In this document: positions 55,320 through 63,567 of the stretch, one piece after another
How positions within the stretch are numbered: the stretch's first letter is position 1
Layout: each line of letters starts with the position of its first letter
Origin: Nocardia blacklockiae
Lineage (GTDB): Bacteria; Actinomycetota; Actinomycetes; Mycobacteriales; Mycobacteriaceae
Assembly (NCBI RefSeq): GCF_015477355.1
Contig: NZ_JADLRJ010000003.1
Coordinates: 248,001 to 312,000, forward strand
DNA length: 64,000 nucleotides
Reading direction: 5' to 3'
Notes under the pieces: model-generated
What the model was told of the DNA's origin: nothing
What the model saw: the letters and a program-made list of their open reading frames with translations, nothing else
The model's database searches: none
Translations under genes and position numbers: made by a program

Positions 55320-55847
55320 TCACTGACCCGAGCAGTTGACCGCCGCGAACTTGCCGACGGCGGTCTGCTCATCCTTCACCACCCCGTCCACCGTGATCCG
55401 ACACGTGATCGAGCGGCCGGTGGTCTGCGCACTCAACCCCGCCACGGCCACGGGCGCGTCGTTCACCACCGTCTTGGTCCAGGGCGCGCTCACCCCCGGC
55501 GCTTTCGCCGGATCGGACAACTCGTCGTAGTAGGTGAGCGCATTCAGCTTCGCGTCCGAAACCACCTCGTAGGTAATCACTTTCGTCACCTTCACCGGTA
55601 CCGTGGTCGGCGGCGGCACCAGCACCACCGGCGTAGGAACCGGCGGAATCGCCTCGGCGGGCGAAGTCGTCGGAGTGGGCGTCGCCGACGAGCGGATCGC
55701 CACACTCTCGTCCACGGCAGCGGAAATCACCCCCGCACACCCACCGAGCGCCAGCACAGCGGCCCCGAACAACACCCACGGCCAGAGAAGACGCTCCTTC
55801 GACGGCGAATGTCCCTGCTGCGACGGAAATAGCGGCGGCCTCGTCAT
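55320..55847 (-). CDS. MmpS family membrane protein
   Basis: A 175-residue protein. A cytoplasmic leader is followed by a single helix (WPWVLFGAAVLALGGCAGVI), a Thr/Pro-rich linker and the MmpS beta domain: VITYEVVSDAKLNALTYYDE, then VSAPWTKTVV and SITCRITVDGVVKDEQT, ending NCSGQ. The two Cys of the domain match the conserved pair. In mycobacteria MmpS proteins assist MmpL RND exporters of siderophores and lipids. No mmpL lies in the window. ATG 55847 begins MTRPPLFPS. Confidence 0.85.
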   Translation of the reverse strand: MTRPPLFPSQQGHSPSKERLLWPWVLFGAAVLALGGCAGVISAAVDESVAIRSSATPTPTTSPAEAIPPVPTPVVLVPPPTTVPVKVTKVITYEVVSDAKLNALTYYDELSDPAKAPGVSAPWTKTVVNDAPVAVAGLSAQTTGRSITCRITVDGVVKDEQTAVGKFAAVNCSGQ

Positions 55848-55959
55848 GCATACGTCCCATCTGAAACTATCGTGCGTCAGACAGGCTGGCTTGCTGATCC
55901 CGGACGGCAATAGGGCATTTCGTCCCTCGTTGTCCCCTGGATTCGCCCGGATGGGGCCA

Positions 55960-56988
55960 CTAGCTGGCGACGAGGTCGAGCAGCGAGCCGAAGACGAACA
56001 GGCACAAGGCAATCCAGCGCAGCGGGTGCGCCGGGCGGTCGCGGTTCATCAGCCACACGATCGAGCGAGTGATCGGAACCGGTAGCCAGCACACGAGCGC
56101 CCAAAGCCACGCGATACCCGCTCCGGCGCGGCGGCGTCCGTTGGGATCGGTGGTCAGCAATGCCGCCACCGCGAGAACGATCACCGCGGCGGCGACGGCC
56201 GCCATGAGTCCCCGCAGCTCCTGCCCCACGGTCCATTCGACGACGAGCAGTGCCGAACCGCCGAGGACCAACGCGCCCAGCAGGATCGAGCCGATTCGCG
56301 CCACCCGCCGGTCGACGTATTCGGCATTACGCCAAGCCGCTCTCTCGGTTTCGGTGAGCGTATCGACGAAAGCCTTCTCGACCCGGCTCTCGAAAACCTC
56401 CCGCCCGTGCTGACATTCCCATTTGTAGATGAGGGGTTTCGGGGCGACGACGGGAATGTCATCGAGGACCAGGACCCGGGGCATGGCGTACTCGCACGAC
56501 GTGCAGATGATCTCCCCGTCGAACGCCTCGACCACGGAAGCCAACAACAACTCGTGCTCCGGCGCACCACGCTCGCGCCCCTCCTCGATCAGTTCGGACT
56601 GCACACGCCGCTCCAACGCCCGCAGCCGCTCCAACAACCGCGCCGCACTCCGCGTCTCCGCAACCCGCACCCGCGCCGCAGCCAACCGCTCCGCATGCCG
56701 CCGACCGAAATCCGCCAACGCACCCGCCCCGATCAGATCGAACAACACGGGAAGCCCAGCAACGAACTGCATCCCTTTCCCGAGCCGCCCCCAAAAAAGC
56801 ATCGAGTGCCCCAAAACCTGTTCCCCATCAGGCAACGGCCCCCGCCCCCACCGCACAAACATCTCCCACCACGAGCCCCGAAACACCACCACCGCCACAA
56901 CCAGGAGCCCACCAACCACCCACCAGGCCCACACTCCAACCCGCCGCTCCCGCGCAGTACTCTCGCCGCCCACCCCTACGACAATCAC
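55960..56988 (-). CDS. Membrane protein with internal Cys cluster, unknown function
   Basis: A 342-residue protein. One N-terminal helix (VGVWAWWVVGGLLVVAVVVF) is followed by a second hydrophobic stretch at ~70-92. An Arg/Glu-rich helical region (~95-145) then leads to ICTSCEYAMP and, 30 residues later, WECQHGREVF. These two Cys clusters might bind a metal. Three or four helices close the protein (~228-340). GTG 56988 is the start. No family is recognised. It lies 46 bases downstream of the Uma2 gene on the same strand. Confidence 0.65.
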   Translation of the reverse strand: MIVVGVGGESTARERRVGVWAWWVVGGLLVVAVVVFRGSWWEMFVRWGRGPLPDGEQVLGHSMLFWGRLGKGMQFVAGLPVLFDLIGAGALADFGRRHAERLAAARVRVAETRSAARLLERLRALERRVQSELIEEGRERGAPEHELLLASVVEAFDGEIICTSCEYAMPRVLVLDDIPVVAPKPLIYKWECQHGREVFESRVEKAFVDTLTETERAAWRNAEYVDRRVARIGSILLGALVLGGSALLVVEWTVGQELRGLMAAVAAAVIVLAVAALLTTDPNGRRRAGAGIAWLWALVCWLPVPITRSIVWLMNRDRPAHPLRWIALCLFVFGSLLDLVAS

Positions 56989-57034
56989 GCAACGCCCATA
57001 GCCGCGTCCAGCCCGTGGTTCGAGTGGCTAGGAA

Positions 57035-57667
57035 TCAGTCGATGCCGACTTCCAGTTGCTCCCAGGTCAAGGTCACCTCGATCGGGTCCACCACATCGAC
57101 CGCCAGACCCGAACCACGGTGCGCCGAACCAACTTTGACGTACGCCCCGTCGCTACCCAACTGGAACCGCTCTATGAGAGTCACCGGACCGTCGTTCTGT
57201 GCCATGCGCACGATCCAGTAGTGCGGTATGCCGAGCCGCGCGTATTCCGCGCGCTTATCGATGAGGTCTTCGGTCACCGAACTCGGCGAGACAACTTCGA
57301 GGACAAGAAGCGTGTCGGAGGCCAGCGGCTTTCTCTTCCATTTACCGCGCGGCTCTTCGATGCATCGGTACACGATCGCGTCGGGGCGTTTGAAATGGAA
57401 GGGCACCTCGGACACCAGCATGTCCAGATCACCGCTGGCACGCAGGCATGGTTCGTGCGGTGCCCGCTTCGCCACCGAGTCACGGAAGGCGGTTTCGAAT
57501 TGCCGGGCGACAGTGGTGTGGTTGGGCGAAGCCGACTCGCAGTGAACCAGCAGGCCGTCTTTGACCTCGATCCGGCGGGCCAGATCTTCCGGCATCTCGA
57601 GGTACATGTCCATATCGATGACCGGGATGCTCGTGCGGAGCCAGGACCAGTCGAACGCTTCAGACAT
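57035..57667 (-). CDS. Uma2/DUF820 family PD-(D/E)xK nuclease-like protein
   Basis: A 210-residue protein. The restriction-endonuclease-like core is KRPDAIVYR (catalytic Asp) and LVLEVVSPSSVTED (Glu and hydrophobic strand), with KRAEYARLGIPHYWIV after it, the hallmark of Uma2 proteins. Actinobacteria carry many copies; their biological target is unknown. ATG 57667 has GGAGG upstream. A tRNA-Lys terminator lies just behind its promoter. Confidence 0.9.
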   Translation of the reverse strand: MSEAFDWSWLRTSIPVIDMDMYLEMPEDLARRIEVKDGLLVHCESASPNHTTVARQFETAFRDSVAKRAPHEPCLRASGDLDMLVSEVPFHFKRPDAIVYRCIEEPRGKWKRKPLASDTLLVLEVVSPSSVTEDLIDKRAEYARLGIPHYWIVRMAQNDGPVTLIERFQLGSDGAYVKVGSAHRGSGLAVDVVDPIEVTLTWEQLEVGID

Positions 57668-57692
57668 CCCCGCCTCCGCCCGGATAACTGAA

Positions 57693-57717
57693 AAACCCCG
57701 TCGGATCGACGGGGTTT
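57693..57717 (-). terminator. Rho-independent terminator of tRNA-Lys
   Basis: A perfect 11-bp stem (AAACCCCGTCG and CGACGGGGTTT) with a 3-base loop begins 8 bases after the tRNA 3' end and is followed by a T-run on the - strand, a textbook intrinsic terminator. Confidence 0.93.
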
Positions 57718-57724
57718 GGTGGTG

Positions 57725-57797
<73 letters not shown>

Positions 57798-58115
57798 TGG
57801 TGCGTGATCCGGTGGCGGGGCCCCTGGGGGCTCCGTTCCGGTGCGGGGAAAACCATAACAGGCGGGTGTGGGGAAAGTGAAATCGCCTGTTCAGTGGGGG
57901 TGGGGGCGAATGTGTCGCCGGTTGTTAACGGATGGGGGGCGGGAACGGATGAAGGGGCAGACCATGTGGAGCGGCCGTCGTGTTTGCGGCTTTCGGGCCC
58001 TTCCAGCTGGCAGAATAGGCGGGGCGTGGTCTCGACCGATCCCCGCGGGCGTGGTGGGTTGAGCAGCGTCGCCGGGTCGGCCCGGCGGCGCCGAGAACAT
58101 GAAACGGGGTTGGAC
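57798..58115. other. Intergenic region between tRNA-Lys and L,D-transpeptidase
   Basis: A 318-base gap with divergent promoters. TATGGT on the - strand (near 57850) could be the tRNA -10. Toward the transpeptidase no clear promoter stands out; a GTTAAC palindrome lies near 57925. The open frame upstream of 58116 has no start with a ribosome site and is not supported as coding. Confidence 0.35.
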
Positions 58116-59324
58116 ATGAGCATATGGCGGGGCCGATATCGGTCGAAGACGTTGCTGGGGGCGGTGGCCGTGCTGTCCGTGCTGGGGCTGGCGGCGACCG
58201 GTTGCAGCGATTCGGGGGCGACGGGCACCAAGGCGGCGATCGAACCGAACCCCGTCGGCGATCTCCTCAAGCCGAAGGTCGTTGCGCCCGTGAAGGACGG
58301 CGATGTCAATGTCTCCCCGGCGGTCCCGCTGCAACTACGGGTCGAGGACGGCAAGTTCGCCTCGGTCAGCCTGCTCAATCCCGAGGGTGAACCGGTCGCG
58401 GGGCAGCTCGCGCCGGACGGGCGGTCCTGGCAGGTCGGCGAGCAACTCGGCTTCGGGCGCACCTATCGCTTGCAGGCCGAGTCGATCGGGCTGGGCGGCA
58501 AAGCCTCGACCGCGCTGAGTTTCACCACGCTCAGCCCGCGCGTGCGCACGCACCCGTGGCTGCTGCCCGGTGAGGACGAAGTCGTCGGCATCGGACAGCC
58601 GGTGGCCGTGCAGTTCGACGAGAACATCCCGGACCGCCGCGCCGCGCAGGACGCGATCAAGATCACAACCAACCCGCCGGTCGAGGGCGCCTTCTACTGG
58701 GTGAACAACCGCGAGGTGCGGTGGCGGCCCGAGCACTTCTGGGCGCCCGGCACCAATGTGAACGTCGACGTGAACACCTACGGCAAGGATCTCGGCAACG
58801 GCCTGATCGGCGACAGCGACATCCACTCCGCGTTCACCATCGGCGAGCCCACCATCTTCACCGCCGACGACAACACCAAAACGGTGGTCGTGGAGCGCAA
58901 CGGCGAGGTGATCCGCACCATGCCGACCTCGATGGGCAAGGCCTCCGCCCCCACCGACAACGGCATCTACATCATCAGCGACCGTTTCGACCGGATCATC
59001 ATGGACTCCTCCACCTACGGCGTCTCGGCGACCGGCCCCGACGGTTACCGCACGCCCGTCGACTACGCGACCCGGATGTCCTACAGCGGCATCTTCATGC
59101 ACTCCGCGCCGTGGTCGTTGGGCGCGCAGGGCTACTCCAACACCAGCCACGGCTGCCTGAATCTCAGTCCCGCCGACGCCCGCTGGGTCTACGAGAACGC
59201 CAAGCGCGGCGACATCGCCATCGTGAAGAACACGGTGGGCCCGACGCTGTCGGGTGTCGACGGACTCGGCGACTGGAACATCCCGTGGGAGGAGTGGAAG
59301 GCGGGCAACGCCGACAACAGCTGA
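58116..59324 (+). CDS. L,D-transpeptidase lipoprotein (LdtMt2/Rv2518c-like)
   Basis: A 402-residue envelope enzyme that forms 3-3 peptidoglycan cross-links and resists most penicillins. The lipoprotein signal ends LGLAATGC at ~Cys 30. Two immunoglobulin-like domains (BIg A and B, ~45-250) precede the YkuD catalytic domain. Catalytic residues are His 329 (MHSAP), His 345 and Cys 347 (SHGCLNLS). A C-terminal tail with GLGDWNIPWEEW follows, as in LdtMt2. ATG 58116 fits the lipoprotein leader; no strong ribosome site is present. The location near fas, acpS and orn matches M. tuberculosis Rv2518c. Confidence 0.93.
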   Translation: MSIWRGRYRSKTLLGAVAVLSVLGLAATGCSDSGATGTKAAIEPNPVGDLLKPKVVAPVKDGDVNVSPAVPLQLRVEDGKFASVSLLNPEGEPVAGQLAPDGRSWQVGEQLGFGRTYRLQAESIGLGGKASTALSFTTLSPRVRTHPWLLPGEDEVVGIGQPVAVQFDENIPDRRAAQDAIKITTNPPVEGAFYWVNNREVRWRPEHFWAPGTNVNVDVNTYGKDLGNGLIGDSDIHSAFTIGEPTIFTADDNTKTVVVERNGEVIRTMPTSMGKASAPTDNGIYIISDRFDRIIMDSSTYGVSATGPDGYRTPVDYATRMSYSGIFMHSAPWSLGAQGYSNTSHGCLNLSPADARWVYENAKRGDIAIVKNTVGPTLSGVDGLGDWNIPWEEWKAGNADNS

Positions 59325-59390
59325 TCCGAGGAACCCGCACCGCCCGCCGGCACGTTGACCTATGCGACGGCAGACAGCGAGGAGTGCGGC

Positions 59391-60737
59391 ATGTTCGATC
59401 GGTGGCTGGACGCGGAGGAGGCCTACGCTCGCGGTCGCGCGCTGCGGGAGAACGACGACCACCGCGACCACCGCGAGGTCACCCTCCCCGCGGACCGGCC
59501 GTCGATCGTCGATTTCGTCGAGGCCAGCAATGCCGGCCGGGTGCCGGAGCTGATCCGGCTGCGGGTCGGTCGAATGCTGGAGTCGCCGTTCGCCTTCTAT
59601 CGCGGCAGCGCCGCGCTGATGGCCGGTGATCTCGCCGCGACGCCGAGCAGCGGCCTGACCGCGCAGCTGTGCGGCGACGCGCACGCGGCCAACTTCGGGC
59701 TCTACGGGACCCAGGACGGTCGAATCGTCATGGATATCAACGATTTCGACGAGACCGCCCCGGGTCCGTGGGAGTGGGACCTGACGCGGCTGGCCGCCAG
59801 CCTGGTGCTCGCCGGCCGGGTCGGCGGGGTGTCGGAGAACGGCTGCCGCGACGCCGCGCACGACGCCGCCCGCAGTTATCGCCGCGTCATCGACCACCTG
59901 GCGCAGCTGCCGTTCCTGGAATCGTGGACGGCGCTGGGCGACGAATCGGTGATCGACCGGGTCGAGGCCGACGCACTGCTCGACGATTTCGCCAAGGCCG
60001 CCGGCAAGGCCAAGAAGAACACCAGCGCCAAGATCGCGGCGAAGACGACGAGCACCGAGGGCGGGCAGTGGCGCTTCGTCGCCGACCCGCCGGTGCTCAC
60101 CGAGGTGTCCGACGCGACCGCCGACGAGGTCGTCGCCGCGCTGGAGGGCTACGTGGACACGCTGCGCGAATCCCGCGCGCACCTGCTGCGGCGGTACACG
60201 GTGTGCGACGTGGCGTTCCGGGTGGTCGGCACGGGCAGCGTCGGGCTGCGCAACTACCTGATCCTGTTGCGCGGCAACGGCGACGAGGCCTTGGTGCTGC
60301 AGGCCAAGCAGGCCCGGCCCAGCGCGCTGCAGGACGCCTTGGGCCTCGACCCGGTGCGTCACGAAGGGCGGCGCATCGTCAACGGCGCGCGCCTGGTGCA
60401 GGCCGAGACCGACATCCTGCTGGGCTGGGCGACGATCGGCGACCGCCCGTACATCGTGCGCCAGTTCCGAAATCGCAAGGGCGCCATCGACGTCACCGAA
60501 CTCAAGCGCGACCACCTCGACGACTACGGCCGCCTGGCGGGCGCGCTGCTGGCCCGCGCGCACAGCCGTTCGATCGATCCGCGGATCCTCGCCGGGTACT
60601 GCGCCGACGGCGACAAGATGGACTCGGCCTACGCCCGCTACGCGCTCGACTACGCCGACCGCACCGAGGCCGACCACGCGGAACTGGTCGACGCGGTGCG
60701 TCGCGGTGTGATCACGGCAGCGGAGGAAGATCGCTAG
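59391..60737 (+). CDS. DUF2252 family kinase-like protein
   Basis: A 448-residue protein of the DUF2252 family. CGDAHAANFG is the catalytic-loop-like motif and DINDFDE the metal-binding motif, as in aminoglycoside-phosphotransferase-like kinases. The order in this family is permuted relative to ordinary kinases. LESPFAFYRGSAALM precedes them and RQFRNRKGAIDV follows. The substrate is unknown. ATG 59391 has GAGGAG upstream; TTG 59355 is in frame. Confidence 0.9.
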   Translation: MFDRWLDAEEAYARGRALRENDDHRDHREVTLPADRPSIVDFVEASNAGRVPELIRLRVGRMLESPFAFYRGSAALMAGDLAATPSSGLTAQLCGDAHAANFGLYGTQDGRIVMDINDFDETAPGPWEWDLTRLAASLVLAGRVGGVSENGCRDAAHDAARSYRRVIDHLAQLPFLESWTALGDESVIDRVEADALLDDFAKAAGKAKKNTSAKIAAKTTSTEGGQWRFVADPPVLTEVSDATADEVVAALEGYVDTLRESRAHLLRRYTVCDVAFRVVGTGSVGLRNYLILLRGNGDEALVLQAKQARPSALQDALGLDPVRHEGRRIVNGARLVQAETDILLGWATIGDRPYIVRQFRNRKGAIDVTELKRDHLDDYGRLAGALLARAHSRSIDPRILAGYCADGDKMDSAYARYALDYADRTEADHAELVDAVRRGVITAAEEDR

Positions 60738-60792
60738 CGCTTGTAGTCTTCCTGCGGGACAACCGGATCGCGCAGGGAAGGAAGGGCCGACG

Positions 60793-61314
60793 ATGTCGGA
60801 TGCCTCGGTCGAGGTGCTGCTGGACGACTTCGAGGACAAGGGCAAGTGGGAGCTCACGGGCGACGGAGCGGATCGAACCCACCTGACCACGTTCGCGGAG
60901 GGAGCGCCGGCCAAACGCCCGGGTGTGTACAGCGACGGCGCGGCCGGGGAAGACCACCGGGCGCTGGTCCTGCTCGTCCGCTCCGCGACCGACGGTCTCG
61001 AGGTCGAACTCGCCGCGAAGCCGGGGCGGGGTCTGCCCATCGCCGGGCAGTTGGAGGCGGTGAACCTGTGGGTGCGTTCCCCGCACGCGTCGCTCGAGTT
61101 GTCCGCGCGGGTCGCGGTCGCCGGTGCGGAGCGAGAGTTGTTGCTGGGCAACGTGTCCGCGCAAGGGGAGTGGTTGCGCCTCCAGCACCGGACGGCCGAT
61201 CCGCTGACCGGGGTGGAGCTGCTGGGTCTGAAATTCCGGCTCGACGAGGTGGTCAAGCGGGCGGGGGAGGTCATGATCCTGTTGGACGACCTCACCGCCC
61301 TGACGCGTTCGTGA
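60793..61314 (+). CDS. Hypothetical beta-rich protein
   Basis: A 173-residue protein starting MSDASVEVLLDDFEDKGKW. The pattern 'DDFED..GKW' at the start and 'VMILLDDLTAL' at the end, with strands between, resembles carbohydrate-binding or galactose-binding-like jelly rolls. No signal peptide is present, so it would be cytoplasmic. ATG 60793 has GGGAAGGAAGG upstream. It follows the DUF2252 gene by 55 bases and is probably in the same transcript. Confidence 0.72.
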   Translation: MSDASVEVLLDDFEDKGKWELTGDGADRTHLTTFAEGAPAKRPGVYSDGAAGEDHRALVLLVRSATDGLEVELAAKPGRGLPIAGQLEAVNLWVRSPHASLELSARVAVAGAERELLLGNVSAQGEWLRLQHRTADPLTGVELLGLKFRLDEVVKRAGEVMILLDDLTALTRS

Positions 61315-61389
61315 GCACGGCCTGACGGGGCTACGAAACTCGTCTTCGAAGAGTTCGAAGCTGCTGTGCGGCAAGCGGATTCGTGCGGA

Positions 61390-62937
61390 TTACTCGCCCG
61401 GCACACCCGGTGACCGGACCGATAGCGCGATCAGCATGGCCACGCGCTGACTCGGATCGTTGAGGTGCAACGGCACGATTCGACGCATCTGATTGATGCG
61501 GTTGCGCACGGTGTTGGGGTGGACGTCGAGCATGCGGGCCGCCGCCGACAGTTCGCCGTGTGATTCCAGCCAGGACTTCAGCGTCGGGAGATAGTGCGTG
61601 TCGTGGCGGGCGTCGTAGTCGGCGAGCTGCGCGACGGGGTCGCGGGCGGGCAGACGTCCTTTGGACGCAACGGATTTCAGCCGCTGGATCAGCACCCGGT
61701 CCCAGGCGGTGTCGTAGCAGACCGGCACCGGATCGGCCGAACTCATGTGCAGGGCAAGGCATTCGTCGGCTTCGTGGCGGCTCGCCGCCACCTCGCGCAG
61801 GTTCGCGGGACCGCCGATGCCCGCGAAGATCTCGATGTGCGCGGGCAGCCCGGCGACGAGTTCGTGCACCCAGCGGTAGGCGGGCGCGGGATCGTCACCG
61901 GTCGGGAGCAGCGTGTAGACGGTGTTGCCGAACAGGGTGCTGCGACCCACCCGCGACCAGCCGAAGCCGGTGGTCGCGCGTTCGAAGGCGAGCAGGATCC
62001 CGGCGTGCCGCTCCAGCTCGGTGTGCGCCTGCAGCGCCACGACGCGCAGATTCTCGGCCGGGATGCCGAGCTTGCCGGCGACCGCCTCGGCGTCCGGGCT
62101 CTCCTCGAGCAACTGGATGACCAGTTCCGACTCGACCTGCCGCTCGAGGTCGGCGCTGACGCGCGAACGCAGCAGGTGCAGCGCGACGGTGCGGGCGCCG
62201 TCCTCCAGGATGCGCGACTGCGCGGGGGACAGCGGCTCCTCCGAGGAGATCCACAGCGAGCCCAGCAGTTCGCGTCCGGTGCGGACGGCCGCCACGGTCC
62301 GCCCGCGCAGGCCGTGCTCGGGGGCGGGCGGCACGTGGATCGGGGTGTCGGTGCGCGCCAGATGGTCGAAGATGCCCTGCTCCTCGAGCAGCGCGCGGAC
62401 ATGGTCCGGCATGCGGCGGCCGAGGATGGTGTCGAGCCGGACCGGGTCGGTGTCGTGCGAGGTGCTCGAATACGCCATGACCCGGCACAGCTGATCCTCG
62501 ATGGTGACCGGGGCGTCGAGGGTGGCGGCGATGGTGTCGGCCAGGGCGAACAGATCGCTGGGGCCCCGGCCGGATTCGGTCTCCCGGCCCTCGAGCACCA
62601 ATCCGTAGACGACGGAGGCGATCTGGCTCCACGACACCGCCGGATCGACGAGAAGTAGTGCGGTGCCGGACTTTTCGAGCTCCCCGATGAGGGTGCGGCT
62701 CGGCTGCTCGGTGGTTCGGGTGACGGCCAGCATGGCGCGACCGAGGGTGGCCAGCGTGACGGCCTCGCGCAGGTCCGCGATGCCGACCGCGAGGAAGACG
62801 TCGCCGACGGCGGCATGCGGGCGGATCGGGTCGTGCACGGTGACGCTGTGCAGCTCGCTGTCGCGCGCCGCGATCCGCCCGTGCAGCCGGGTCCCGTACC
62901 TGCCCAGGATGTTGATCAGGCGATCCAACTTGACCAT
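61390..62937 (-). CDS. PucR family transcriptional regulator
   Basis: A 515-residue regulator starting MVKLDRLINILGRYGTRLHG. The N-terminal part is the PucR-like/GAF-like sensor region, with LCRVMAYSSTSHDTDPVR at ~165-182. The C-terminal helix-turn-helix is the PucR type: LKSWLESHGELSAAARMLDV, HPNTVRNRINQMRRIV. PucR relatives respond to purine or amino-acid catabolites. ATG 62937 was preferred over the longer frame to 63012 since the product then begins at a natural helix. The target is not obvious from context. Confidence 0.88.
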   Translation of the reverse strand: MVKLDRLINILGRYGTRLHGRIAARDSELHSVTVHDPIRPHAAVGDVFLAVGIADLREAVTLATLGRAMLAVTRTTEQPSRTLIGELEKSGTALLLVDPAVSWSQIASVVYGLVLEGRETESGRGPSDLFALADTIAATLDAPVTIEDQLCRVMAYSSTSHDTDPVRLDTILGRRMPDHVRALLEEQGIFDHLARTDTPIHVPPAPEHGLRGRTVAAVRTGRELLGSLWISSEEPLSPAQSRILEDGARTVALHLLRSRVSADLERQVESELVIQLLEESPDAEAVAGKLGIPAENLRVVALQAHTELERHAGILLAFERATTGFGWSRVGRSTLFGNTVYTLLPTGDDPAPAYRWVHELVAGLPAHIEIFAGIGGPANLREVAASRHEADECLALHMSSADPVPVCYDTAWDRVLIQRLKSVASKGRLPARDPVAQLADYDARHDTHYLPTLKSWLESHGELSAAARMLDVHPNTVRNRINQMRRIVPLHLNDPSQRVAMLIALSVRSPGVPGE

Positions 62938-63127
62938 CGCTACCTGACCGCTACTCCCGAAAACCCGACATACCGCCTCCGACGACTGTACGGCATCGCC
63001 AACGACACTCACGCAGATTGTGTGGATCGGACACTCTGTTCGAGCCGCCGGTGGGTCACTCTGAACGTGGAGGTCGGCAAATGCGCCGCATCAGGTCGAT
63101 CCGGAAAAGAAAAGATGAGGGTTGAGA

Positions 63128-63448
63128 ATGTATTCGTCGCAACTGCTGCAGTTGGTTGGTGTAGCAGCCGCATTCTCGTATGTGGTCTGGCTGATAGTCA
63201 CTTCGCGACAGGTGTCGCGGCGTCGATGTGAACTCTGTGAGCACCTGTACGTCGCCCACGATCCGACGACGGGGGTGTGCCGCGGCCGGGCGGACGGCCC
63301 CCGCGGGCTCGGTGGCGACGAGTGGACGATGTGCGCCTACGACCTGCAGTGCAGGTGCCGAGGGTTCGTCCAATTGAGCAGCGAGCGAAACGTCAAAGGC
63401 CCGGGGCGTCGGATTCACCGACCCACCCGGGCCTCTCAGGGTGGCTGA
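63128..63448 (+). CDS. Small membrane protein, unknown function
   Basis: A 106-residue protein. One N-terminal helix (LLQLVGVAAAFSYVVWLIV) is followed by CELCEHLYVAHDPTTGVC and later MCAYDLQCRC, a six-Cys arrangement that could bind zinc. The last ~17 residues are encoded by the antisense of the tRNA-His terminator and the stop lies inside the tRNA 3' end, so the natural C-terminus may have been displaced. ATG 63128 is used; TTG 63122 is in frame. It is divergent from the PucR gene. Confidence 0.6.
   Translation: MYSSQLLQLVGVAAAFSYVVWLIVTSRQVSRRRCELCEHLYVAHDPTTGVCRGRADGPRGLGGDEWTMCAYDLQCRCRGFVQLSSERNVKGPGRRIHRPTRASQGG
63397..63434 (-). terminator. Intrinsic terminator of tRNA-His
   Basis: A 9-bp stem AGGCCCGGG/CCCGGGCCT (63397-63405 with 63426-63434), with a further inner pairing around GTCGG/CCGAC, lies five bases beyond the tRNA 3' end and is followed by TTTGACG on the - strand. 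Confidence 0.8.
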
Positions 63449-63513
63449 CGGGACTCGAACCCGCGACAGCCAGGATCACAACCTGGTGCTCTACCAACTG
63501 AACTACAGCCACC
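63440..63513 (-). tRNA. tRNA-His (anticodon GTG)
   Basis: A 74-base tRNA including the extra G at position -1 paired with C73 (63513 and 63440), the histidine identity pair. The acceptor GTGGCTG pairs with CAGCCAC. The anticodon stem CCAGG/CCTGG encloses TTGTGAT, anticodon GTG. Confidence 0.96.
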
Positions 63514-63567
63514 ATTGCCGGTGATGAACCGGCGGGCTAGATCGTAACTCGTACTCCGGTTCAGAAC

